Origin: Palsa-504 sp963744005
GTDB taxonomy: Bacteria; Actinomycetota; Actinomycetes; Streptosporangiales; Streptosporangiaceae
Length of the DNA stretch: 64,000 nucleotides
Assembly (NCBI GenBank): GCA_963744005.1
Contig: CAVURU010000002.1
Location: 310,001-374,000 of the forward strand
Reading direction: 5' to 3'
A model generated the notes under the pieces. It searched no databases. It saw only the letters and a program-made list of their open reading frames with translations, and was not told the DNA's origin. Shown here piece after piece: positions 8,039 to 16,554 of this stretch (positions are counted from its first letter, which is position 1; each line of letters starts with the position of its first letter). The translations under genes were made by a program, and so were the position numbers.

Positions 8039-9183
8039 CAGCCGGCCTCTGCCACGCGGACCGCCTCGAACGCGGCGCTGAGCAGCTTCCGTTCTCCTTC
8101 GGTCGGCGGGCTGTTACGGACGTGCTGGACGAACCCCTCGGCCACGGTCTGGTCGTCGCGGCCCGCGACCCGGGACTGATAGCTCGCGACCTCGGGCGCG
8201 GCGCCGTCGGGATCGAAGGCGAGCACCAGGATGTGCGGGAACCGGGCGCGCAGTGCATCCATCGGGCCGTCGGGGCGGCCCGGGTCGGTCAGGGTGACCG
8301 AGACGAAGTCCTGCTCGAACTGGCCGTAGTCCGGGGCGGCGAGGAGATCGGCGAGGCGGCCGCGGAGCTGGCTCAGCCGACGGTAGGCGGGCGCGGGGAC
8401 GCGCTCGACCCGGCTGACCCCGGCGGCGTCCAGCTCGACCAGCCAGCTGCCCTTGCGGTGGGCGGCCTCGGAGAAGGAGTACGGCAGCGGCGAGCCGCTG
8501 TAGCGCAGGTGATCGGCCAGGGTCTGCGGCCCGTGCAGGTGCCCGAGGGCGGCGTAGCTGAACCCGGCGAAGACCTCGGCGGAGACCTGCCCGACGCCGC
8601 CGACGGTGATGTCGCGCTCGGATTCGCTGGCCGCTCCCCCGGTGACCCAGCCGTGCGCCAGCACGACCCGGCGGCGCACGCCGCGGGCGTCCGCGTCGGC
8701 GTGGATGCTGCGCACGGTGTGGCCGAGGACCCCGGCGTGGCCGCGCGGCACCTCGGGCGGGAGCTCCCCGCGGACCGCGTCGGGCTCGGCGTAGGGCACG
8801 CCGTAGACGGCCACCGCGCCATGCTCGTCCGCCAGCAGGACCGGCCGGCCGGCCTCGCTGAGCCGGGTGCGCAGGTGCACGCCGGCCAGCTCCAGCAGGC
8901 CGCTGCCGAAGCCGAGCCGCCGGGCCGAGTCGTGATTCCCGCTGATCAGCACGATCCGGGCCCCGGTGTCGTGCAGCCGGAGCAGGGCGTCCTCGCACAG
9001 CTCCACCGCGTCGACCGGAGGAACGGCGCGGTCGTAGACGTCGCCGGCGACCAGGACCACGTCCACCTGCTCGGCGCGGACGGTGGCGACCAGGTGATCA
9101 AGGAATGCGGCCTGCGCCGCGCGCAGGTCGGCCCGGTGCAGCGACCGGCCGAGATGCCAGTCGGACGTGTGCAGCATGCGCAT
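8038..9183 (-). CDS. sbcD: Exonuclease SbcCD, nuclease subunit SbcD (Mre11-like)
   Basis: Mn-dependent metallophosphoesterase nuclease that pairs with SbcC. Phosphoesterase motifs are clear: HTSDWHLG at the start, VLVAGDVYDRA, ISGNHDS and, further on, GHLHGPQ. The frame stays open for another 58 codons upstream, but those residues do not resemble the family. The ATG at 9183 gives MRMLHTSDWHLG, the usual N-terminus, and is preferred. The divergent PBP gene starts 70 bp away, leaving room for both promoters. The stop overlaps the sbcC start, typical of this pair. Confidence 0.95.
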   Translation of the reverse strand: MRMLHTSDWHLGRSLHRADLRAAQAAFLDHLVATVRAEQVDVVLVAGDVYDRAVPPVDAVELCEDALLRLHDTGARIVLISGNHDSARRLGFGSGLLELAGVHLRTRLSEAGRPVLLADEHGAVAVYGVPYAEPDAVRGELPPEVPRGHAGVLGHTVRSIHADADARGVRRRVVLAHGWVTGGAASESERDITVGGVGQVSAEVFAGFSYAALGHLHGPQTLADHLRYSGSPLPYSFSEAAHRKGSWLVELDAAGVSRVERVPAPAYRRLSQLRGRLADLLAAPDYGQFEQDFVSVTLTDPGRPDGPMDALRARFPHILVLAFDPDGAAPEVASYQSRVAGRDDQTVAEGFVQHVRNSPPTEGERKLLSAAFEAVRVAEAG

Positions 9184-9253
9184 GGGCCGGAACATAGCGG
9201 AGGGGGGCGACATTACGGCGGGGTTCACCGGAGCCCGCGTACTCTTGCTCGAC

Positions 9254-11176
9254 ATGAGCCTGGGCAACAGGGCCGGACTGTGGGTCATGGCGGTGGCGGC
9301 GATGCTGCTCACCGGGCTGGTGAGCGCGTGCAGCTCGTCGCCACAGCCGCAGGACACGGCGAACGCCTATTTCGCCGCCTGGGCCAAGCAGGACTGGGCC
9401 GGGATGCAGAAGCTGGTCGCCAGCCCGCCCGCCGATTTCGCGGCGGTGAACCAGGCGGCGTTCACCGACCTGAGCGTGCACCAGGCCAGCTTCACCCCGG
9501 GCACCGTGTCCACGTCGGGATCCTCAGCCAGCATGCCGTTCACCGCTCAGCTGGCCCTGACCGGCCTGGGCACCATCACCCTCAAGCCGACCATGCACCT
9601 GGTCCAGGTCCAGGGTCACTGGCTGGTCAGCTGGACGCCAGCCACGATCGCCCCCGGGCTGGAGAACGGCGACCGGCTGACGGCCAAGAAGGCCTGGCCG
9701 GCCCGGGCGGCCATCACCGGCCAGGGCGGGGCGTCACTGGTGACATCGGGCCAGGTGGTGACGATCGGCGTCGAGGGCTCCCGGATCAAGGACGCCAAGG
9801 CCCTGCAGACCGCGCTGGTCGCCGCGGGCGCATCGAAGCAGCAGGCCAGCAGCGCGATCGCCGCGGCGCAGAAGAACCCCAACTTCTTCGAGCCGGTTTT
9901 CACCGTGTCCCAGGACCGGTACAACGAGCTGGAGCCCACCATCTACCCGATCCCGGGGACGGTGTTCCAGTCCAGCACCGCGCGCAGCGCCATCACGCCC
10001 GGGCTGGCCAGCGGCATCGTGGGCAAGGTCGGGCCGGTCACGGCCCAGCAGCTCAGCCAGCTCGGCGCGCCGTATGACGAGACCAGCGTGGTCGGCCAGA
10101 CCGGGCTGGAGCAGGCCGACGAGAAGCATCTGGCGGGCCAGGCGGGGGTCACCGTGACGGTGGTCAACGCCAACGGCACGACGGTGTCCACCGCGGCGAA
10201 GGTGCCGGCCAAGCCGGGCACCCCGGTGGCCACCACCATCAACCCGGCGGCGCAGACCGCGGCCGAGACCGCGCTGGCCGGGGAGAAGAAGAGCGCCGCG
10301 CTGGTCGCGGTGAGCGCCTCGACGGGTGACGTCCTGGCCTCGGTGTCGGCCAACTCCGGCGGGTTCGACCAGGCCATCGACGGCGGCTTCCCGCCCGGCT
10401 CGACGTTCAAGGTCATCACCTCGACCGCGCTGATCACCCACGGGCTGACCCCGGAGTCGAAGGCGAGCTGCCCGCGGACGGCCACGGTGGACGGCGCGAC
10501 GTTCCACAACGCCGAGGGCGAGGCGCCGGTCGGCACGCTGGCCCAGGCCTTCACCGAGTCGTGCAACACGGCCTTCATCCAGCTGGCCACCGGGCACCTG
10601 GCCCGGGCCGACCTGCCCGCCGCGGCCAGCATGTTCGGGGTGGGCCAGAGCCTGAACCTCGGGCTGGCCTCGTACAAGGGGTCGGTGCCGCAGCCCACGG
10701 ACAAGGCCGACCTGGCCGCGACCTCGATCGGGCAGGGCCGGGTGCTGATGTCGCCGCTGTCGATGGCCATGGTGGCCGCGGCGGTGGACACCGGGACGGT
10801 GCGCCCGCCGCAGCTCCTCACCTCGGCCAGCACCGGATCAAACAGCACCGGATCGGCCTCGGCGACCCCGGCCGCGTCCGAGAGCGGAACCGCGGCGACG
10901 ACCAGCCAGCTGCCGGCCAGCGTGGTCAGCGACCTGCACCAGATGATGGCCTCGGTGGTGGCCAGCGGGACGGCCGCGGGCCAGGGCCTGCCCGCCGGGA
11001 CCTACGCCAAGACCGGCACGGCCCAGTTCGGGACGGGCACGCCGCTGAAGACCGACGCCTGGCTGATGGGCTTCAAGGGCGACACCGCGTTCGCCTGCCT
11101 GGTGGTGGACTCCGACGGGAACGGCGGGCCGACCTGCGGCCCGATCGTGGCCAAGTTCCTGCAGTACCTGTCCTAA
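9254..11176 (+). CDS. Lipoprotein class B penicillin-binding protein (peptidoglycan transpeptidase)
   Basis: D,D-transpeptidase that cross-links peptidoglycan outside the membrane. A lipoprotein signal peptide (hydrophobic helix then lipobox VSAC near residue 25) is followed by an NTF2/MecA-like domain, a dimerisation domain and the transpeptidase domain. Active-site motifs are SxxK as STFK (about residue 382), SxN as SCN (about 435) and KTG as AKTGTAQ (about 585). A low-complexity Ser/Thr/Ala insert lies just before the last motif. The start at 9254 gives the signal peptide; the frame runs further upstream into the sbcD promoter. Lipid anchoring and the MecA-like N-domain resemble PBP2a-type enzymes, which can have low beta-lactam affinity; that is not shown here. 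Confidence 0.92.
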   Translation: MSLGNRAGLWVMAVAAMLLTGLVSACSSSPQPQDTANAYFAAWAKQDWAGMQKLVASPPADFAAVNQAAFTDLSVHQASFTPGTVSTSGSSASMPFTAQLALTGLGTITLKPTMHLVQVQGHWLVSWTPATIAPGLENGDRLTAKKAWPARAAITGQGGASLVTSGQVVTIGVEGSRIKDAKALQTALVAAGASKQQASSAIAAAQKNPNFFEPVFTVSQDRYNELEPTIYPIPGTVFQSSTARSAITPGLASGIVGKVGPVTAQQLSQLGAPYDETSVVGQTGLEQADEKHLAGQAGVTVTVVNANGTTVSTAAKVPAKPGTPVATTINPAAQTAAETALAGEKKSAALVAVSASTGDVLASVSANSGGFDQAIDGGFPPGSTFKVITSTALITHGLTPESKASCPRTATVDGATFHNAEGEAPVGTLAQAFTESCNTAFIQLATGHLARADLPAAASMFGVGQSLNLGLASYKGSVPQPTDKADLAATSIGQGRVLMSPLSMAMVAAAVDTGTVRPPQLLTSASTGSNSTGSASATPAASESGTAATTSQLPASVVSDLHQMMASVVASGTAAGQGLPAGTYAKTGTAQFGTGTPLKTDAWLMGFKGDTAFACLVVDSDGNGGPTCGPIVAKFLQYLS

Positions 11177-11217
11177 CCCGGGACCTGTCCTCACCCGGGA
11201 CCTGTCCTAACCCCGGG
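11166..11217. repeat. Three tandem 17-18 bp repeats between convergent stops
   Basis: Copies at 11166-11182, 11183-11199 and 11200-11217 read ACCTGTCCTAACCCGGG with one substitution or one extra C. Copy 1 contains the stop codon of the PBP gene; copy 3 runs into the stop of the deaminase gene on the other strand. The CCCGGG in each copy is self-complementary. Replication slippage at the gene ends is the simplest explanation. Confidence 0.8.
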
Positions 11218-12214
11218 CTAAGGAGGCCGGGCGGGCGGCCAGCCAGGCGTCCACCTCGGCCCGCCAGCGGCGCTTGTCCTGCTCGGGGGCGAAGGTAGCG
11301 TCGAAGGAGTTGCGGGCCAGCCCGGCCAGGGCGGTGTCGTCCAGGCCGAACGCAACCCGGACCGCCTCCAGGTTCTCGGCCATATAGCCGCCGAAGTAGG
11401 CCGGATCGTCGCTGTTGACGCAGGCCAGCAGGCCGGCGTCGAGCATGGCGGGCAGCGGGTGGTCGGCCAGGGTGTCCACCACGCGCAGGGCCACGTTGGA
11501 CAGCGGGCACACGGTCAGCGCGGTACCGCGGTCCCGCATCTCGACGACCAGCTCGGGATCCTCCAGGGTGCGCACGCCGTGGTCGACGCGCTCGACCTGG
11601 AGCAGCTCGACGGCCTCCCGGACGTAGTCGGGGCCGCCCTCCTCCCCCGCGTGCGCGACCAGCCGCAGGCCTTCGGCCGCAGCGCGGGCGTAGACGTCGG
11701 TGAACAGGGCGGGCGGGTAGCCGATCTCGGTGGAGTCCAGGCCGACGCCGATGAACTGATCGCGGAAGGGCAGCGCCGCGCGCAGCGTCTGCGCGGCCGC
11801 CTCGGGCCCGCGGTCCCGCAGGAAGCACAGGATCAGGGCGGAGGAGATCCCGTGGCTGGCCTCGCCCTCGGCCAGCGCGGCGGTCAGCCCGCCGAACATC
11901 TCGGCCAGCGGCACGCCCTGGTCCAGGTGCGCCTGCGGGTCGAAGAAGATCTCGGCCCGGCGCACGCCCGCGGCCGCGGCGCGGGCCAGGTAGGCCTGGG
12001 CCAGGTCGTAGAAGTCCGGCTCGTGCCGCAGCACCCGCATGTTGGCGAAATGCAGGTCGAGGAAGGCCTGCAGGCTGTCGAACCGGTACCTGGCCCGCAG
12101 CTCGGCCACGTCGGTGGTGGGTAGCGGGACGTCGTTGCGGGCGGCCAGCTGGACCAGCAGTTCGGGTTCGAGGGTGCCTTCGATGTGCAGGTGGAGCTCG
12201 GCGACGGGGAGCAT
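11207..12214 (-). CDS. Adenine/adenosine deaminase
   Basis: Zn-dependent amidohydrolase-fold deaminase converting adenine to hypoxanthine or adenosine to inosine. Metal-binding HLHIEGT (residues 8-14), HAGEEGG (about 200), ERVDHGVR and NSDDPAYFGGYMAEN are all present. The NSDDPAYFGGY form is typical of the adenine-deaminase branch (fungal Aah1 and bacterial relatives) rather than classical adenosine deaminase, so adenine is the likelier substrate. At 335 residues it is full length. Its purine-salvage role complements the nearby pseudouridine genes only loosely. It is divergent from an ABC exporter. Confidence 0.9.
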   Translation of the reverse strand: MLPVAELHLHIEGTLEPELLVQLAARNDVPLPTTDVAELRARYRFDSLQAFLDLHFANMRVLRHEPDFYDLAQAYLARAAAAGVRRAEIFFDPQAHLDQGVPLAEMFGGLTAALAEGEASHGISSALILCFLRDRGPEAAAQTLRAALPFRDQFIGVGLDSTEIGYPPALFTDVYARAAAEGLRLVAHAGEEGGPDYVREAVELLQVERVDHGVRTLEDPELVVEMRDRGTALTVCPLSNVALRVVDTLADHPLPAMLDAGLLACVNSDDPAYFGGYMAENLEAVRVAFGLDDTALAGLARNSFDATFAPEQDKRRWRAEVDAWLAARPASLARG

Positions 12215-12224
12215 GGCGGAAATT

Positions 12225-12288
12225 CTGCCGCACGCATCACGATCCGTTCGGCATATAGATTTTTCCTCAGACGGGTGCGATGCGGCAG
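12225..12288. promoter_or_regulatory. Inverted repeat in the divergent promoter region
   Basis: CTGCCGCA at 12225-12232 is matched by its reverse complement TGCGGCAG at 12281-12288, flanking an A/T-rich core (ATATAGATTTTTCC). The stretch holds the promoters of the deaminase (minus) and ABC exporter (plus) genes. The symmetry could serve a looping or spaced-dimer regulator, or be chance. Confidence 0.25.
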
Positions 12289-12324
12289 AGTAGGCCCGTA
12301 CACGGGGATGTTCGGGAGGAGCAA

Positions 12325-13344
12325 ATGCCAGACGGCCAGCCTGCGATTCTCGTAGAAGGCCTGACCAAGTCGTTCGGGGACGTGCACGCGCTGCGGGGCA
12401 TCGATTTGTCGGTACCGCGAGGTACCGTGCTCGGCGTGCTGGGACCGAACGGCGCAGGTAAGACCACTGCGGTACGAATCCTGACCACGCTGCTGCCTCC
12501 GGACGGGGGCCGCGCGGTGGTCGACGGGTACGACGTGGTGCGCGAAGCGGCGGCGGTGCGCCGGTCCATCGGGCTGGCCGGGCAGTCGGCGGCCATCCAG
12601 GAGGAGCTGACCGGCCGGGAGAACCTGGAGATCATCGGCCGGCTGTATCATCTGCGGTGGCCGGAGGCCCGCAGCCGGGCGGTCGAGCTGCTGGAGCAGT
12701 TCGACCTGACCGACGCGGCCGAGCGGGCGGCGAAGAACTACTCCGGCGGCATGCAGCGGCGCCTGGACCTGGCCGCGAGCCTGGTCGGGCACCCGCGGGT
12801 GCTGTTCCTGGACGAGCCGACCACGGGCCTGGACCCGCGTTCACGGCTCGGCATGTGGGACATCATCCGGTCGCTGGTGGCCGACGGGACGACCATCCTG
12901 CTCACCACCCAGTACCTGGACGAGGCCGACGACCTGGCCAACGAGATCGTGGTCATCGACCACGGGCAGGTCATCGCGGCGGGCACGGCCGAGGAACTGA
13001 AGGGCCGGGCCGGCGGGGACGTGGTCGAGTTCACCGTGCCGGACCGGGCGCGGGTGGCCGACGCGGCCCAGGCGGTGAGCAGCCTGGGTGAGCCGCACAG
13101 CGATCCGGAGACCGGGGTGGTGAACGTCGGGGTGGGCGGCCGCGGGTCGGACGCGCTGATCGAGGCGGTCCGCGCGCTGGACGCGGCGGGGGTGGCCACC
13201 ACCGGGCTGGCGCTGCGGCGGCCGTCGCTGGATGACGTGTTCCTGACCCTGACCGGGCACGCCGCCGAGGAAGAAGACCAGCCGTCCGGACGAAAGCGCG
13301 GCGGCCGCGGCAAGCGGCGTGCCGAGGCGGGAGCGACCTCATGA
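12325..13344 (+). CDS. ABC exporter ATP-binding protein (DrrA-like)
   Basis: ATPase of an ABC-2 type exporter. Walker A GPNGAGKTT (about residue 40), signature YSGGMQRRL and Walker B VLFLDEPTTGLD are intact. The C-terminal domain after about residue 220 is the DrrA-type extension, followed by a very basic Arg/Lys/Gly tail. The ATG at 12325 is preceded by GGGAGGA; frame upstream of it is not conserved-looking. The stop overlaps the permease start by ATGA, so ATPase and permease are coupled. DrrA relatives often export antibiotics or lipids; the substrate here is unknown. Confidence 0.93.
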   Translation: MPDGQPAILVEGLTKSFGDVHALRGIDLSVPRGTVLGVLGPNGAGKTTAVRILTTLLPPDGGRAVVDGYDVVREAAAVRRSIGLAGQSAAIQEELTGRENLEIIGRLYHLRWPEARSRAVELLEQFDLTDAAERAAKNYSGGMQRRLDLAASLVGHPRVLFLDEPTTGLDPRSRLGMWDIIRSLVADGTTILLTTQYLDEADDLANEIVVIDHGQVIAAGTAEELKGRAGGDVVEFTVPDRARVADAAQAVSSLGEPHSDPETGVVNVGVGGRGSDALIEAVRALDAAGVATTGLALRRPSLDDVFLTLTGHAAEEEDQPSGRKRGGRGKRRAEAGATS

Positions 13345-14162
13345 CCGCGATCGCGGAGCGGACCGCAGGCCCGCTGGGGGCGCCCAGCCCGCGCGTCCGG
13401 TTCGGCTGGGCGGTGACCGACACCCTGACCATCACCCGGCGCAACCTGCTGGTCTGGATGCGGGTCCCGGCCTACCTGGTGTTCACCGTGGTCCAGCCGG
13501 TGATCTTCGTGCTGATGTTCCGCTATGTGTTCGGCGGGGCGATCCAGGTCAACGTGCCGGGCGGCTACGTCAACTTCCTGATGCCGGGGATCATCGCGCA
13601 GACCGCGGCGTTCGCCTGCTTCGGCACGGCCATCGCGCTGGCCCAGGAGCTGACCAAGGGCGTCATCGACCGGCTGCGGTCCATGCCGATGGCGCGCTCG
13701 GCCGTGCTGACCGGGCGGCTGTTGGCCGACACGCTGCGGATGCTGATCACGGTGCTGATCGTCATCGCGGTCGGGTACGCGGTCGGGTTCCGGTTCCTCA
13801 ACGGGGCGGGCCTGGCCGTGGCCATGGTCGTGCTGGCGGTGGTGTTCGGCGTGGCCATGGCCACCATCTCCGCGTTCACCGGGCTGGCCATCGGCGATGA
13901 GGAGTCGGTGCAGGCCTTCGGGCTGATCTGGCTGTTCCCGCTGACGTTCCTGTCCTCGGCGTTCGTCCCGATCAATACCATGCCGGGCTGGCTGCAGGCC
14001 TTCGCCAACAACCAGCCGGTGACCTACGTGGTCGACGCCATGCGCGGGATGGCGCTGGGCGGGCCGATCGCATCCCCGTTGTGGAAGAGCATGGCGTGGC
14101 TGGTGGGGATCTTCGTGGTGTTCGTGCCGCTTGCGGTCAGGGCATACCGCCGGGCCAGCTGA
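13341..14162 (+). CDS. ABC-2 type exporter permease (DrrB-like)
   Basis: Integral membrane partner of the preceding ATPase, 273 residues with about six hydrophobic helices. Typical ABC-2 features include the conserved VFVLMFRYVFGGAI segment after helix 1, FACFGTAIALAQELTKGVIDR in the cytoplasmic loop, and LIWLFPLTFLSSAFVP near helix 5. The start overlaps the ATPase stop by 4 bp. The pair should form a two-plus-two exporter. Confidence 0.92.
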   Translation: MTAIAERTAGPLGAPSPRVRFGWAVTDTLTITRRNLLVWMRVPAYLVFTVVQPVIFVLMFRYVFGGAIQVNVPGGYVNFLMPGIIAQTAAFACFGTAIALAQELTKGVIDRLRSMPMARSAVLTGRLLADTLRMLITVLIVIAVGYAVGFRFLNGAGLAVAMVVLAVVFGVAMATISAFTGLAIGDEESVQAFGLIWLFPLTFLSSAFVPINTMPGWLQAFANNQPVTYVVDAMRGMALGGPIASPLWKSMAWLVGIFVVFVPLAVRAYRRAS

Positions 14163-14231
14163 GGTCCGTCCAGGTCGGGCCGGCTGGCACGGGCGGTACT
14201 CAACCGGAGTGACGCAGAATACAGTGACGGC

Positions 14232-15671
14232 ATGGCACCGGTTTCGCGTGGAGTTCAGCATGTTCGTCCGACGGAGGAAGTTGAGCCCGCGAAGACGGGG
14301 ATGATCCTGGTCGTCCTGCTGATGTCGGCGCTGTGTTACTCGGTGCTGAGCTCGGCGGTGATCCCGGCCCTGCCGGTGTTCCAGAGCAGCCTGCACGCCA
14401 GCGAGACCGGCGTGACGTGGCTGCTGACCGGGTTCCTGCTGTCGGCGTCGGTGGGCACGGCCATCATCGGCAAGCTGGGTGACATCTACGGCAAGCAGCC
14501 GCTGCTGGTAGCGACGCTGCTGGTGCTCGCCGCGGGGACCACGCTGGCCGCGCTGGCCAACTCCCTGGCCGTGCTGATCGTGGCCCGGGTCATCCAGGGC
14601 GTGGCGGGCGGCATCTTCCCGCTGTCGTTCTCGATCATCCGGGACGAGTTCCCCGAGGACCGGGTGCCAGGCAGCATCGGGCTGATGTCGGCCGTCCTGG
14701 GCATCGGCGGCGGCTTCGGCCTGGTCGTCGGCGGCCTCATCGACGAGCACCTGAACTGGCACTTCCTGTTCTGGATCCCGCTGCCGCTGATGCTGCTGTC
14801 CGCGATCGGGGCCCGGCTGTTCATCCCGCCGCCCCAGAGCCGCGCGCCCGGCCGGGTCAACTGGACCGCGGCGGCGCTGCTCAGCACGGGCATGTGCTGC
14901 GTGCTCATCGCCATCGCGCAGACCTCGTCCTGGGGCTGGGGCAGCACGAAGACCCTGGGCCTGCTGGCCATCGGCGCGGCCGTCCTGGCCTTCTGGATCA
15001 GGACGGAGCTGCGCAGTCCCACCCCGCTGGTCGACATGAACCTGATGCGCAACCGCGGGGTGTGGACGGTCAACCTGGCCGCCTTCCTGCTGGGCGGCGG
15101 GATGTACTCCTTCTTCCTGCTGCTCCCCCAGCTGGCCCAGCTGCCGGTGAGCACCGGGTTCGGCTACGGGGCGTCGGTGGTGGCGGCCGGGCTGTACCTG
15201 CTGCCCTGCGCGGCCGGCATGGGCGTCATGGGCTCGCTGTCGGGCCAGGTCGAGCGACGGTTCAGCTCGCGGTGGGCGCTCATCACCGGGGCCCTGATCG
15301 CGGCGGTGGCCTGTGCCGAGCTGGTGCTGACCAGCCGTCATCCGTACGGCATGCTGATCAGCTCGGCGCTGCTCGGGGTGGGGATGGGACTGGCTTTCTC
15401 GGCGCTGGGCAACCTGATCGTGCAGGCCGTGCCGGAGACCGAGACGGGCGTGGCCAGCGGGATGAACGCGGTGCTGCGCACGCTGGGCGGGGCGCTGGGC
15501 GGGCAGATCGCCGCCACCTTCGTGGCGGGCTCGGTGATCGCAGGCGTGCCGGGCCTGGGCGGGTTCACCAAGACGTTCGTCATGGCCGCGCTGTTCATGG
15601 CGGGCTGCGGGGTGGCGGGCATGCTCATCCCGGTCCAGGAGGAGGAGCCCGTCCCGGCCTTCGCCGGCTAG
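14232..15671 (+). CDS. MFS drug/metabolite exporter (DHA2/EmrB-QacA type)
   Basis: Proton-driven efflux transporter of 479 residues with about 14 predicted helices. The first helix region VVLLMSALCYSVLSSAVIPALP and the GKLGDIYGKQPLL loop (motif A) are typical; ARVIQGVAGGIFPL matches motif C/B of drug:H+ antiporters. Its substrate is unknown. It lies 70 bp after the ABC exporter genes in the same direction, so export of related compounds is possible but not shown. Confidence 0.9.
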   Translation: MAPVSRGVQHVRPTEEVEPAKTGMILVVLLMSALCYSVLSSAVIPALPVFQSSLHASETGVTWLLTGFLLSASVGTAIIGKLGDIYGKQPLLVATLLVLAAGTTLAALANSLAVLIVARVIQGVAGGIFPLSFSIIRDEFPEDRVPGSIGLMSAVLGIGGGFGLVVGGLIDEHLNWHFLFWIPLPLMLLSAIGARLFIPPPQSRAPGRVNWTAAALLSTGMCCVLIAIAQTSSWGWGSTKTLGLLAIGAAVLAFWIRTELRSPTPLVDMNLMRNRGVWTVNLAAFLLGGGMYSFFLLLPQLAQLPVSTGFGYGASVVAAGLYLLPCAAGMGVMGSLSGQVERRFSSRWALITGALIAAVACAELVLTSRHPYGMLISSALLGVGMGLAFSALGNLIVQAVPETETGVASGMNAVLRTLGGALGGQIAATFVAGSVIAGVPGLGGFTKTFVMAALFMAGCGVAGMLIPVQEEEPVPAFAG

Positions 15672-15754
15672 GCCTGCTCAGCGAGGCGGGTGTATCAGGG
15701 CGGCCCCGGCCGCCTCCGCACGAGTGAGGATCGTGCGGATTTTGGGGGAACACC

Positions 15755-16483
15755 ATGGCCCAGCCTCGCCGGGACGGGAACCAGCTCGTCATCTCCTACA
15801 TGCTGCTGCGGCAGCTCGTGGGCTGGATCGGCACCTTGCTGCCGGTCGTGCTGATCGCGGGCTACGCGCTGTCGACCTCGGCGCCGCGGCCGGGCTCGAT
15901 GAGCGGCTACTACTACACCGACATGCGCAACGTCTTCGTCGGCGCGCTGTGCGCCCTCGGGGTCTTCCTGGTGGCCTACGACGACTACGACCCGGTCGAC
16001 CGCTGGGTGACCAACGTGGCCGGCTTCGCGGCCATCGGCGTCGCGTTCTGCCCGACCAAGCCGGCCGTCCCCCGGCTGTCGGCCAGCCAGCAGGTGATCG
16101 GCGACTGCCACCTGTTCTTCGCGGCGGTCACGTTCATCGCGCTGGGCGTCATGGCGCTGCGGTTCGCCGACGGCCGCCGCGGCCCGGGCCAGCTGGTCTA
16201 CCGGGCCAGCGGCATCACGATCTTGTCCTGCGTGGCGCTGGCCGCGGCCTCGAACCTGCTGCCGTCCTCGGTCAGCGCGCACTGGCCGCTGCTGTTCATC
16301 TTCGAGGCGGTGGCGGTCTTCGCGTTCGGCGTCTCCTGGTTCGCCAAGGGCCGGACGCTGGAATCGGTCCGGTCGAAGCTGGCCCGGCCCGCTTCGGCTT
16401 CGGCCGGGGGGCCGGCCGAGGCGCTGCCCGTGGCGGACGGGGCGCTGACGGCGGGGGCGGTCAGCTCGCCGCCTGGCACCTAG
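15755..16483 (+). CDS. Uncharacterised multi-helix membrane protein
   Basis: 242 residues with about six hydrophobic segments. The recognisable feature is SMSGYYYTDMRNVFVGALCALGVFLVAYDDYD after helix 1, a motif seen in uncharacterised actinobacterial membrane proteins. An Ala/Gly-rich soluble tail begins near residue 205. No catalytic residues can be named. The ATG is preceded by a GGGGGAA ribosome site. Function not assigned. Confidence 0.8.
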   Translation: MAQPRRDGNQLVISYMLLRQLVGWIGTLLPVVLIAGYALSTSAPRPGSMSGYYYTDMRNVFVGALCALGVFLVAYDDYDPVDRWVTNVAGFAAIGVAFCPTKPAVPRLSASQQVIGDCHLFFAAVTFIALGVMALRFADGRRGPGQLVYRASGITILSCVALAAASNLLPSSVSAHWPLLFIFEAVAVFAFGVSWFAKGRTLESVRSKLARPASASAGGPAEALPVADGALTAGAVSSPPGT

Positions 16484-16554
16484 CCGTTTCCTGCCGGTAA
16501 CGCTGCGCTGGCCTTGCTTCTGATAGGAAGGTTACGATTCAAAACGGGAGAAAC

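Noticed and set aside
4940..8179. A 1079-codon open frame on the plus strand opposite sbcC.
   Set aside because: Gly/Gln/Val/Leu-rich composition without any domain; it is the antisense shadow of the Ala/Arg/Glu-rich coiled coil, common in high-GC DNA.
12738..15341. An 867-codon minus-strand frame opposite three transport genes.
   Set aside because: Spans three unrelated plus-strand genes and is rich in His/Gln/Arg/Asp; a compositional shadow.
16484..16554. GGTAAC/GGTTAC pair upstream of the NTPase-kinase as a possible operator.
   Set aside because: Short, imperfect and not repeated; insufficient to call a site.
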